NCBI GenBank assembly: GCA_963575745.1
Contig: CAUYUJ010018467.1
Location: 17,501 to 81,500, forward strand
Length of the DNA stretch: 64,000 nucleotides
Reading direction: 5' to 3'
From: Prorocentrum cordatum
Lineage: Eukaryota > Sar > Dinophyceae > Prorocentrales > Prorocentraceae
This document shows, piece after piece, positions 42,885-53,700 of the stretch; the first letter of the stretch is position 1; each line of letters starts with the position of its first letter. The notes beneath the pieces are model-generated. The model saw nothing but the letters and a program-made list of their open reading frames with translations, was not told where the DNA came from and did no database searches. The position numbers and the translations under genes are program-made.

Positions 42885-43150
42885 GGGACACCCACTGGAA
42901 ACCGACGGGACACCGACGCGACCCCGACTGGACACCACGGCGGGGCACCCCTGGCCACCGCCCGCGGCCACTGACGCGACCCCGACTGGACACCACGTCG
43001 GGACACCCTCGGCCACCGCCCGCGGCCACCGACAAGACACCGACGGGACACTACGACGGGACAACCCCGGCCACCGCCCGCGGACACCGACGGGACGCCG
43101 AGGGGACACCACGGCGGGACACCACGGCGGGACACCACCGGCCACGCTGG
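42885..43150. repeat. 58-bp tandem repeat
   Basis: CCACCGCCCGCGG recurs at 42955, 43013 and 43071. The rest of each unit is built from GACGGGACACCGACGGGACA-type short repeats. Confidence 0.9.
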
Positions 43151-43154
43151 CCCA

Positions 43155-43680
43155 CCGGATGCGCGGTTCTTTATCTTGACCCGCCCTAGCCATCGAGTCA
43201 TTCCTCTCGCTCGCCCACGCAGCTTCGCCACGTCCGCACGCAAGTCTTTGTTGGGGGGGTGGGAGCGCCAACACTTTGCACCATCCTCACGCTAGGATTT
43301 CTCGGTGTGGGTTTTTTTCGTTCCACTTCGATCTCACCCCACAACCTCCGACATGACTTGAACACCATCCAAGGTAAGCTGGGCAAGTAGCATAGTCCCA
43401 CCAGCCCTCTGGGCGTCGGTGGTTTAGTGCGTTTCCTCTTCCACCCCTCCCTCTTCCCCTTCGGGGAGGGGTTTATCACTGTTCCTTATTAATAAAAACC
43501 CCCTCCCCCAGGCGACTGGGGGCCAACCCAGGTCCATGACGCCCCCCCCCCCACAATCCCTTGTAAAAAACAATACGTAGCACCCCGCAATTGCGGATAA
43601 GAGTGAGGGGGCGGGCGCGGGCGACGCGGGCGTCGTCGAGCCGGCGGACCTCGTGGCCCCCCACCTTCCTTGTCGATGGC
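43155..43680. other. No gene seen
   Basis: No recognisable domain, RNA gene or array. Confidence 0.55.
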
Positions 43681-43681
43681 G

Positions 43682-44275
<594 letters not shown>

Positions 44276-44439
44276 CGCGTCCTCCTCGTTCCCTGCTTAC
44301 TCCTCCTGCCTCCCCCTCCTGCCCCAAGATCACGGCAACGGAATCCTTGTTTCCACTTTATGCTCCCCAACTTCTCTGATCAAGGCAACTCGCAAGGGCA
44401 AAGTTGCTGGACGGGCTGGTGTGGATGCGCGGGGCTTGA

Positions 44440-44935
44440 AGATGTCCTTGCGGGCTCAGACGGCATGCAAAAAATCCGCCGCCGCGTTTGTGCGGCATTG
44501 GTTTGTTCAGTGAACGTGGTTTGGGTCGCGGGTGGGTCGCGGGCTCTCCACCTCCGCCTGGAAGGAATGCAAAAGCAGCCCGCCGCAGGCGCCAAAAAAA
44601 TTGGTTTGTACACTGAACGTGGTTTGGGTCGCGGGTGGGCCGCGGGTTCTCCACCGGGAACGAATGCAAAAGATGCTCGCCGCAGGCGCCGAAAAAAATG
44701 GTTTGTACACTGAACGTGGTCGCGGGTGGGCTGCGGGCTCTCCTTTTGAAGCGACTGCAAAAGATGCCCGCCGCAAGCGCCGAAAAATGTGGTTTGTACC
44801 CTGAACGTGATTTGGGTCGCGGGTTGGTCGCAAATTGGTCATGGGGTGGGTCGCGGGCTCTCCACCTGGAAGGAATGCAAAAAAAAAACCGCCGCAGGCG
44901 CCGAAAATGGTGGTTTGTACCTTGAACGTGGTTTG
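44440..44935 (+). repeat. Five-copy tandem repeat, about 100 bp per unit
   Basis: Each unit holds TGCAAAAGATGCCCGCCGCA, GGTTTGTACACTGAACGTGG and GGGTCGCGGGTGGGTCGCGG. Unit starts lie at about 44465, 44567, 44664, 44755 and 44875. Confidence 0.92.
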
Positions 44936-45262
44936 GGTCGAAGGTGGGTCGCGGGTGGGTCGCGGCGTGGGTCGCGGGTGGGTCGCGGGTGGGTCGCGGG
45001 TGGGTCGCGGGTGGGTCGCGGGTGGGTCGCGGGGTGGGCCGCGGGTGGGTCGCGGGGTGGGTGCGGGTGGGCGGTGGGTCGCGGGGTGGGTCGGGGTGGG
45101 TCGCGGGGTGGGTCGCGCGGGGGTGGGTCGCGGGTGGGTCGCGGGTGGGTCGCGGGGTGGGTCGCGGGGTGGGTCGCGGGTGGGTCGCGGGGCGGGTTGC
45201 GGGTGGGACGACGACAACAAACAACAACAAACAACAACAAACAACAACAAACAACAACACGA
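44936..45262 (+). repeat. (GGGTGGGTCGC)n satellite with (AACAAC)n end
   Basis: About 25 copies of a 10-11-bp unit that is also part of the preceding 100-bp unit, then GACGACGAC and (AACAACAAAC)n. A reverse-oriented relative is at 34755-34892. Confidence 0.95.
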
Positions 45263-45336
45263 ATCCGCACCGCGGAATTCCACTTCAGCCACGCACCCAG
45301 GGACCGTGAATGACCGTTCGGCCCCCACACTCTGAC

Positions 45337-45690
45337 AAACACACACTCTGCCTCCAAATTCGGAACATGCGCAGCCAACCCGATGCGCCCCCCCCACCCC
45401 CCACATCCCTCTCAACAGAAACAATACAGAACACACTTGGCGGAGGCGGCGGCGGCTGCGGCGGCGGTTGCGGCGGCGGCGGCGGCGGCGGCTGCGGCGG
45501 CTGCGGCGGCGGCTGCGGCGCCGGCGGAATACAAACACACACTCTGCCTCCAAATTCGGAACATGCGCAGCCAACCCGATGCGCCCCCCCCCCCCCCCCA
45601 CACACACACACACCCACCATCCCTGTCAAAAAACAATACAAGGTACACTTGGCGGAGGCGGCGGGCGGCGGCTGCGGCGGCGGCTGCGGC

Positions 45691-45727
<37 letters not shown>

Positions 45728-45810
45728 CGGTGGCGGCGGCGGCGGTGGCGGTAGCGGCTGCGGCTGCGGCGGCGGCGGCGGCGGCGGAGGCGGCGGTGGC
45801 GGCGGCGGAT
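45337..45810. repeat. Tandem duplication of unique sequence plus (GCG)n
   Basis: CACACTCTGCCTCCAAATTC and CGGAACATGCGCAGCCAACC occur in both units, 195 bp apart (about 45342 and 45537), identical over at least 50 bp. Each is followed by CTTGGCGGAGGCGGC and long GCG/GCT repeats. Confidence 0.93.
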
Positions 45811-45814
45811 TGGC

Positions 45815-46118
45815 CCCCACTAGCTACCCATCCAAAAACGACTGCTGAATATGCTGAGGCTCGGGCCGGATTCGGGTGCTACGATGTGTTGGGAGGGCGG
45901 GTGGGAGTGAGCGAGACAGCTTGCGGGCGGGGGGGGGGGGTCTTGACCTCTCCCCCTACCCCGTCCCCGTGGACCTGGACGGGGGGGGGCGCGAGCGGTC
46001 AGGGCGTCCAAAACGGCCTCGGCGAGGAAGCCAAAATCCGTTATTTCACTAGGGTTTGGGTCCCATATTGGCCTCCTGAGGGGGCAACCCTAATTGAAAG
46101 TCCCCTCTTCTTTGATCG
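45815..46118. other. No gene seen
   Basis: Has a G-run at 45925-45940 and otherwise nothing recognisable. Confidence 0.6.
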
Positions 46119-46119
46119 A

Positions 46120-46260
46120 TGTCCTCCAAGATGGCCCCAAGAAGCGCCCAGGAGGCCCCAAGAGGCCCCAAAATGGCCCCAAGAGGCCCCAGGAGGCCCC
46201 CAGGAGGCCCCCAAGAGGATCCCCAGCGGCCCAAAGAGGCCCCCCCGAGGCACCCTAGAC
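46120..46260. repeat. CCAAGAGGCCCC repeats, second copy
   Basis: Units such as CCCCAAGAGGCCCCAGGAGG match the family at 7340-7985. Confidence 0.85.
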
Positions 46261-46264
46261 GCCG

Positions 46265-46494
46265 AAAAGCCCCTCAGGACGACCTTCTACTCGCCTGGGC
46301 GTCGTTTCTGGATGTGCTGGTGGGGATATTTTTTGAGTCCGCGGCCGTAGGCGAGCGCGCCAGTGGCGAGTCCAGTCAGAGCGGGGCGCGCACAGACGAA
46401 TTAACATAAAGCGGTGGGCCGGAGCCTCACGCGGCACCTCAGCGGCCAGGCCGGCGAGTGGGAAGGGGCTGACAGGCTGGTGGGGATGCGTTTT

Positions 46495-46495
<1 letters not shown>
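46265..46495. other. No gene seen
   Basis: Nothing recognised. Confidence 0.55.
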
Positions 46496-46497
<2 letters not shown>

Positions 46498-46530
<33 letters not shown>

Positions 46531-46582
46531 TTATTATTATTATTATTAGTATTCTTATTAGTATTATTATTATTATTATTCG
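46498..46582. repeat. Poly(T) followed by (TTA)n
   Basis: A T run of about 30 bases, then TTATTATTATTAGTATT repeats. Confidence 0.95.
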
Positions 46583-46584
46583 GT

Positions 46585-47795
46585 TGCGGCCGCGAGACGA
46601 CGGTCAGGCGGCGAAAGCATATGGTGGGAATGCGTTTTTTGATTTGCGGCCCGCAAGGAAAAGTCCAGAGGGCGGAATTAAACCTGGTGGGGGTACTTTT
46701 TTTGTTTACAGCCGCAGGCGGAAGCGCCGGCGGCGGCGGGTCACGGTCGGGCTGCGGCCGTGACGAATTACCCGGGCGCGCGCGGGGGCCGCGGATCAGG
46801 CGGCGGGGCAGGCTGCAACCCAGGGCGTCTGAGGGGCCAGGCGGCGGTGCAAGCTGCAACCCAGGGAGTCCGAGGGGTCAGCCACCCAGGAAGCAAGGCG
46901 GACGCGGCCAAAATGGCGCGCCGCGCATCCCCAGTCATGGATCGTGTCGGTCCGACAATCGCACGGTGGTGGGAATCAGTCTCCGTGCAAGAAGGTGTCA
47001 GGGAGCCCAGGGAGTCTGTCGGGTATGAGCGGACCAAAGGCGTAGAGCTGACGTCGTCCAGCAGGGAGGGGAATTTCTGACAGCGCCAGCGAACCGTCGC
47101 AGCTTCAGAAAACGCATCCGGCGGCTGACAGGGTACGCCAGAAGTCATAGACAACCGGGGCCAACCTCAGAACAACTGCGGAGGGATGCGCCTGCACGCG
47201 GGAGACCAACGACATGATGTGCCGCAGTGCAGGGGTACACCTGCACCCGACCTGGCGAGAGACACACGGTCAATCGAGAGTGGGCGTGTACCAGGAACCG
47301 ACTAAGTGACAAACAGCGGCTCTCCACCCACGCAAAGGCAAGTAAGAGAAGAGCGCTCGGAGAAAGCGACGCTGCCGCGTACCCACAGCAGCGCAAGCAA
47401 TCCGAAGTCACGAAGTCCCAGGGGGTGGTCGCTCAACCAGGTTGAGCGTGGGAGCGACGATGGGGAGACGTCAGTGCGCACCGACCCACGCGGCGAGCGA
47501 TGCACCACTAGCCACTGGGTGGCACACCACGGCCAACCGCTGCAAGGAAGTCATGTACGGGAGCGCGTCTGCGACCCAGTCAGAGAACGGTGCAAGCGGA
47601 CGGACCAGGTGAGCATTCCGCCGTCGCGGCGGGGCGACCCACGTCAAAGGGCCGTCTGAACAACGTGAGACCCAAGGACGATGGGTCCAAGCCCAGGGTC
47701 GCTCCCAGGGAGGGTAGAGAAGCACGGCTGAAGGCCGAAGTAACTTAGGGAAGCCCAGGGAGTAGAAGCGCGGATCTGAGTGTGACGAGGCGAAA
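46585..47795. other. No gene seen; first part of the CCCAGGGA-rich zone
   Basis: Carries about eight copies of CCCAGGG on the plus strand (for example 46860, 47006, 47694, 47706, 47753). No reading frame is convincing. Confidence 0.5.
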
Positions 47796-47799
47796 CCAC

Positions 47800-47921
47800 C
47801 ATAGCGTCGGACTCAGACCTGTGGGCCAGGACGGGCCTGGCAAGGTGAAAACAGCTACAGCGGGGCCAGGGGCCACTATGACCACGCGCAACACGTGATT
47901 GCAATGCGGACGGTATTGCTG

Positions 47922-47956
<35 letters not shown>

Positions 47957-48335
47957 GGGCCAAAGGCAGGAAGTGCACATACCAGGGAGGGCGGCGGGAT
48001 GCCGCCAAGCGAGTCTGTCGTCGGAGGAGCAGCTGAAGGCTGCTGTTTGAAAGAGAAACCCAGGGAATTTAAGCGCGACTCGGGAGTGCACCTCCGTCGG
48101 TCACGGAGCAGCATGGCCGGGCACGGTTCCGCTCGGGCCAGAGGTGAGAACAACTACAGCGGGGCCAGGGGCCAACTAGGGTCTGCACGCTGCACTCCCC
48201 CGCGCTGCGATGCAGATGGTATTGCTGGTCGACACACTTGGGTCCAAAGGCAGGAAGTGTGTGTGCCAGGGTGGGAAGCAGCACGGCTGCCACACGGGTT
48301 GAGAGAGTAACGGGAGGAAGCTGAAGGCTGCTCGA
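47800..48335. repeat. About 300-bp tandem duplication, with (CA)n in unit 1
   Basis: GTGAAAACAGCTACAGCGGG (47845) and GTGAGAACAACTACAGCGGG (48144) are 299 bp apart, and both lead to GGCCAGGGGCCA, GGTATTGCTGG and CCAAAGGCAGGAAGTG. (CA)n at 47921-47953 expands only unit 1. A third unit seems to start at 48265. Confidence 0.85.
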
Positions 48336-48395
48336 AGTGTGTGTCAAGGTCGATATACCTGTCCCTCTAGGTGGCGGGATGGGTGGGAGGGGAGC

Positions 48396-50360
48396 TCAGT
48401 CGCCCCATCGCTGCCTTTTTTCCCCACGTTCGTCGGGCCTGCCTCCACCACGCTTGCCTCCCGTCTGCCAACGGTCGTCGTGCCAGCCAGCGCTCCAGTC
48501 GCTCTGCCAGGTGCCCCAGGCGCCCCAGGAGCTTGTCGCTCGCTCGCGCCAGCTGCTCTGCTGGTGGTTGCCCTTGCCCGTGCCGTCGGGCCGTGCGCGG
48601 CGCAGGTGCTCGGCCCGCACTTTTGCCCAATCGATGCGGAAGTCGAACCTCCTGTCCATCAAGTAGGCGTTGTATCCGCAGCCCCTCCAGTCATCAAAAA
48701 ACTTGTTGATGGTCGCGTCCGAGTGCAGCCTCGGGTCTGACTTGGGTTCCCTGGACCCAGGGAGCCGAATGCCTTGCGTGTAGGCCGTCCACAGAGCACA
48801 GAATACTCCACCCAACTCCATTTGGTGTCTGGTGAGGCGTTTGGCGGGTGGCTCTCCGCAGCGCTCCAAGTCCACGGTGCCCAGCCAGGCCTTGTACATG
48901 GGGCCTCCATGGGAGTCGGTCAGCAGGTTGAGTGTGTGTCGCTCCGCTGATCGAGGGTAGGCAAGCCTATGGCCAGGAGCCTATGGGTTGCGTAGTGGGG
49001 GACGACGACTCTGCGCATCACCCCTATCGCGGGCGACTTCGTCGTGATCTGGTCCCCTGGCTTCGCTGGCATTTTGGTCGGTGCTGGTTGGGCCACCCCA
49101 GGCAGCTATCGGGTCGCGGTCAGAGCTGGGTTCCATGCTGTCTGCCGTTGGGCTCCGCTGAGGCGCCTTGTCGCCAGGGCCGTCGTCGTCGACCTCCGTG
49201 GCCGAGCCCGAACAGGATACAGGAGGAGGAGACTCGTGGGGGATTCCAAAGTCGGGTGAATCCGCTTTTTCCGTAGGAAGGATCTCGTCTTCACCGCCCT
49301 CGTCCTTGGCAGCGTGGTCGGGCAAGTCCGGGTTGCCAAGACGCGTGTCGTCGTCTCTCGTACCCAGGGGTTTGTCTGCGCCGGCCGCCGTAGAGGTGTT
49401 TGGTCTGTCCTTACTCATTGTCTGCGCGCGCGACTCGGCCAGGGAAGTGATGGTTGCCGAGGCCAGGGCGTCGGCGCTGAGGCTGAGTAGGAAACTCGTC
49501 AGTGTGCCCATTTCGTGTCTGACAGGGTTGAGGCCACTCGCCGGGGCGACGGCCGAGGCGCGCTTCTCCCAGGACTCCCTGTGTTTCTCGCCGTTGGTGA
49601 GGCGGGGGACGACCCGCGCAGCGGCCAGCCGTTTGCCTTCCCAGGGCTGGTTGAGCGGGGCACAATCCTTCGAGATGCAGTCGCCGTACGCCGTCCTGAG
49701 AAACTCCGTCAAACGTCCGACTGGCCAGGAGGCTTCTTCGCTCCTAGGCTCTGGGATGCTGCAGTCGGGATTGCTGAGACAGAACTGTCGCCAAGTGTAA
49801 TCCAGCCCAGGGTGGAAGTCCCGGAGGTAGGTTACCAAGAGTCGCTGTACAGCCACGTCTCCGCTGCCTGGTCCGCTCCTGGGGTCGTCTGGGCTCAGCG
49901 TGGGGTTGTTGACGTCCCTGTTGTCCAGGAGCGGGCCCTGCGGGACCGGCAGCTCTGGCAGGAGCTCCATGAGCTGCGCAAGCGTCCTGGGGGCTTGCTC
50001 GGCAGCGGAGGCCGCTCCACCCGAGGCGCTAGACCCAGGGAGGTTTGCCGATCCAGCCTTGGCGAAGCGATCTTGGGCCTTGGCGTCAGCGCCTATCCAT
50101 GGGAGAGAACTGAAGATGTCCACTGGCACCTCCGCTCCTATCTGGCTGTTGAGCGTCGGGAGGACAGGGGCCTCGGCTGGGCACAGCGCCCTGCAGCCTC
50201 TATCAAAGATGTGGTCCAGGGTAGCAGGACCGATATTCCATACGGGGACCAGGCAACGTCGGCAGCACCAAGTGGCGTTCCAGTTGCGCTCCCACCAGGC
50301 TATGGCTCGCCTCTCGATGGGAGGCAGCCCGGCCTGCTCGGGAACCCCATACCCCCTCCG
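48396..50360 (-). CDS. C-terminal part of the UPF1-like helicase gene (unknown domain)
   Basis: One minus frame runs from near 50360 to a TAG at 48983-48981 and continues in the same frame to 48396. It opens with a CCxxC unit (AWWERNWNATWCCRRCLVPV) and then DIFSSLPWIGADAKAQ. Further on are DYTWRQFCLSNPDC and WPVGRLTEFLRTAYGD, and an acidic, Ser/Asp-rich low-complexity stretch just before the TAG. After the TAG, HTLNLLTDSHGGPMYKAWLG and RLTRHQMELGGVFCALWTAY read as normal protein, ending in a Trp/Arg/Gly tail. I recognise no family. The TAG sits between two near-identical CATAGGCT strings, so it may be local duplication or a sequence error. Confidence 0.6.
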
Positions 50361-50720
50361 CTGGCTTCCATATGAAGCGGCCCAGGGGAGGAGCTCCGGC
50401 GTTCCAGACGAGGAGCGGGGCCCCTGGGGGGCATGTGTCGCACCGTGCGGAGTAGATTTTGTTACGCGCAGCCTTGAGGCCGAACCGCTCATCTCTGACC
50501 CGTAGGATGGGAATGGTGGTGTTGGCGCGCTCAGGGATCTGCATGCCAATCGGCGTCATGATGAGGTCCGACAGCGACCTCGTGTCCGCCTGGGGGCTGC
50601 ATCCAAAGCCAAGCGGGAGGTGACCCAGGGAGGGGAGGGCGTCCGCCTTTTTGTCGCTTGCGGCACCAATCCTCTGCTGCTCGTGTTCCTTGACCTTGTC
50701 CGCGATTGTTGCGCCGTGGG
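50355..50720 (-). CDS. Middle segment of the helicase gene in a shifted frame
   Basis: After the helicase frame loses sense near 50715 (beside CACCCCCAC), a second frame carries on with TIADKVKEHEQQRIGAASDK, PIGMQIPERANTTIPILRV and a Cys pair ARCDTCPPGAPLL. Near 50360, in a GGAGGGGG/GGGG context, sense moves to the frame of the C-terminal part. Both shift points touch homopolymers, which suggests base-count errors in the assembly. Confidence 0.55.
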
Positions 50721-53700
50721 GGTGCTGGGATGCCCTGGTCCTCCAGGTATCGGATCCAGCGGGTCTCGCAGTGCCATCCCATGTTCGCACCGTCGAGGTA
50801 GGCCTGGGGCCGGTTCTGTGCTACCATCAGGCGTGTGTCGTCGGATATCCACGTGCCTTCTGTGGAGCGTAGCTGGTCCTTACCGCGCCTGTCGCACTTG
50901 AACCTGCCGTTCTTCTGCTCGGGTGTCAGCCTGTCGTCAGGAATGTGCGGGGGGTCCTGCCTAGTGCCTGGGGCGGGGGTGGGCGGCAAGGGGGCGTTGA
51001 GGTCGGTGTTGGATAACGCGAATCCGCCGCCGATGTAGGCAAGCCCGGCGAGCCGATCGTCGTCGCCCAGGGAGGCGTCGGAGCCCGCGAGCGCGACGTG
51101 AAGCGCGCGCACCGAGCAGCGGTGCGTACCCAGGGGAGCCAGGGAGGCGGCTGGGACGATCTTCTCGAGGACGAGCATCGGCGCCTTCAACTGAAAGCCC
51201 TGTCTGTCCATTTCACTCCAGGTCTGCGGGCAGCCAGCTGCCTGCGCGTCCGGGTGGTGGTGCGCCACCGCTACGAGCTTGGAGATGTGGGGCAGGATTG
51301 CCTCGATGCGACCGTGGAGGTCGGGTAGGTCGTCTAGCGTGAGCCCCCAGGTTCTTGCGAAGTCGCGCCGGAACCCTCGGTGCGCTTCTTGCCACGGGAC
51401 ACAGAAACCCAGGATGGCTTCGATGACAACCCCAGCCTGCTCTGCGTGAGAGAACGGCCACAGGAACACCCGTGGCTCGCGGAGCATTAACATCATGACG
51501 ACCAAGAGCGACCGGGTCTTGCAGGATTCCATGGGGAGGCCACCTGTGTCTATAACTTCCTTCCGGGGCTGGTCCCACTTTGGGTCGTCGAGGGCGCCGC
51601 TGAGGATCTCCTGTAGGCCAGGCATTCCAAGGTGTTTCCTGTGTCTGCAGCAATCCTTGGTTGCTGCGCTCCACGCCTGGGGAACCTGTCGGAAGAGTCT
51701 CTTGGGGGTGCACTGGCGCCGCCCACAGAAAGTTACACGCCGTCCTTTGACGTGCGGCACCGGTGGAAGGGAGTCGTCGTGGACTGCGTAGTTCGCGTCC
51801 TCCCAGGGAGTGCCAAGGCCGAGCGTCCACACAATGGCTGCCCAGAGCATGTTGTAGACTAGATTGGTCGCGTCTAAACCCAGGGGCATGTCGAACAGGA
51901 AGCCCAGGTGCGACCAAGCCTTGCGGTCGAGTCTGCCAGGTTGTCGCGGTGTTTCCGCCAGCGAGAACTCGTGCGGGTGTAGCCCCGCCACCAGATAGAT
52001 GAGCACGTGGAAGGCAGGCGTCGAGAGGATCTCGTTGAGACCGGCCGAGATGAGCTTACCCAGGGAGTCCCAGTCGAAGTCCTCGTCCAGGGGAGTGTTG
52101 TAGCGCTCGGCGAAGCCGCTCGCCTGGGCGTCGCGGGCTTTCCTTTTGGCTGCATCAAGCTCATTTCGCCCGTCTTCTCCCTTCGCATCGCAGCTCCACG
52201 CGACAGGGGACGGTACCCAGGTGGCGAGGGCGGGCAGCGGGTCAAAGCTCTCGTCTATGACCAGGGATCTCCTGTGGCCAGCAGGTGCGCCGCCCCCGAA
52301 TCGAACCCAGAGGCGGGTCAAGCGCCCGTACTCGGAGAGCACACGCAGCTGGGACCAGGTGGCATTGGCGAACATGCGCCCGTCTCCCAACATCAGGATG
52401 TTCCGCTTGGCCCTAGTGATTGCCACGTTCAGGCGTTTGGCGTCGTCGACAAAGCCCCAATTGTGATTCCCGTTGCTCCTCGTGGTCAGTACGATTATGA
52501 TGTCCGCCTCACCACCCTGGCTGGAGTCGATGGTGGTGAGCTTGAGAGCCCCACTCTTCATGTGCTTCCCCGCAACCTGCCTGAGTCCAGGGAAGGCAGT
52601 GCCGATGGCTGTATGGGCGTTGCGGTCCTCCCGAAAGACGGTTTCCCATCGGTGATCGTCCACCGTGTGCTCTTGGGGGTCGGATCCAGGGCCGGGGGTG
52701 TCTTGTCCGTCGCGAGCAACACTGCCTTTTCCCTTGCCTGATTTCCCCTTCTTGCCACCCTTGGAATTCCGCAGGGCACCGCAGAGGTGGCGGGGGCCCT
52801 GCGGCCAGCCGTCCGTGAGGATGGCCGTCTGGAGCTGGTAGATGACAACGATTCTGACGGTGGTGCCTTTTTCGAGCTCGGGCAGGAGTGCCCGCGCGAT
52901 GTCCACGGCCTGCGCTGCCTCGGGGAGGTTGGCGTAGCCTGGCTGGAGGCTAGACGTTACTTCCCAGGAGGGTGTGTCGACCAGCAGGAGCCGGTGCTTG
53001 TCTCCGTCTTGCGGAGGATCCAACTGCTTGAGGGTCGCGCGAAGGTCGTCCTCGTCGGAACCGGTGAGGTTGGCCAGCTCAGTCAGTCGTCCGGGTTCCC
53101 AGGGTGTGATGTCTCTCCATGGGATGCCTTCAACGATGGGCCTGTCCCTGAGCGGGTTCATGATGCCAGTCGTCATACCCTTGCCGTAGTAGGCTGCGTT
53201 CGGAAAGGCGAGTAGCTGCGGATGCATGCGGTAGCAGATCGACAGGTGGACCACAGCCGTGTCTTGGCCGCGGAGTGCGTGGAACATCCTGTCAAATATG
53301 CTACCACAGAGTCCCAGGTCGTTGGCAAGCTTGGAGAGAACCGTAGGGGGCAACTGATTCGGGTCGCCCACCAGAACCAGGGCTCCGCCGCTGTTGATCA
53401 AGTTCACCATAGACATGAGCGCGTGAAGCTCCGCGGCCTGCCCAGCCTCATCGATTACCAGGAGGACAATGTGGGGGCTGTCTTTCTGTCCGAGGGCTTC
53501 GGCCGCCTCGTGCGTGGACAGGAATACCCTGGCATCTCGAAGCAGGCTAGCCTTGTAGGGCTTGAAGTCCTGGCTCTTATCCCCGTCCTGGAACGGGAAC
53601 TCCCCGCGGGCGTTCTTGTAGTGGCCCTCAGGTGTCAGGTCGACGAGTGCCTCGTTGACACGCTCCTTCCTTGCCAGGCGCACGAATTTTCCAGGGAACC

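Noticed and set aside
46046-46062. CTAGGGTTTGGGT as a telomere-like repeat
   Set aside because: Only one degenerate unit pair, far too short.
46905-46920. GCCATTTTGGC on the minus strand, the core of the spliced leader
   Set aside because: Only the near-palindromic 11-base core matches and no gene follows; the same holds for GCCATTTTGG near 20633.
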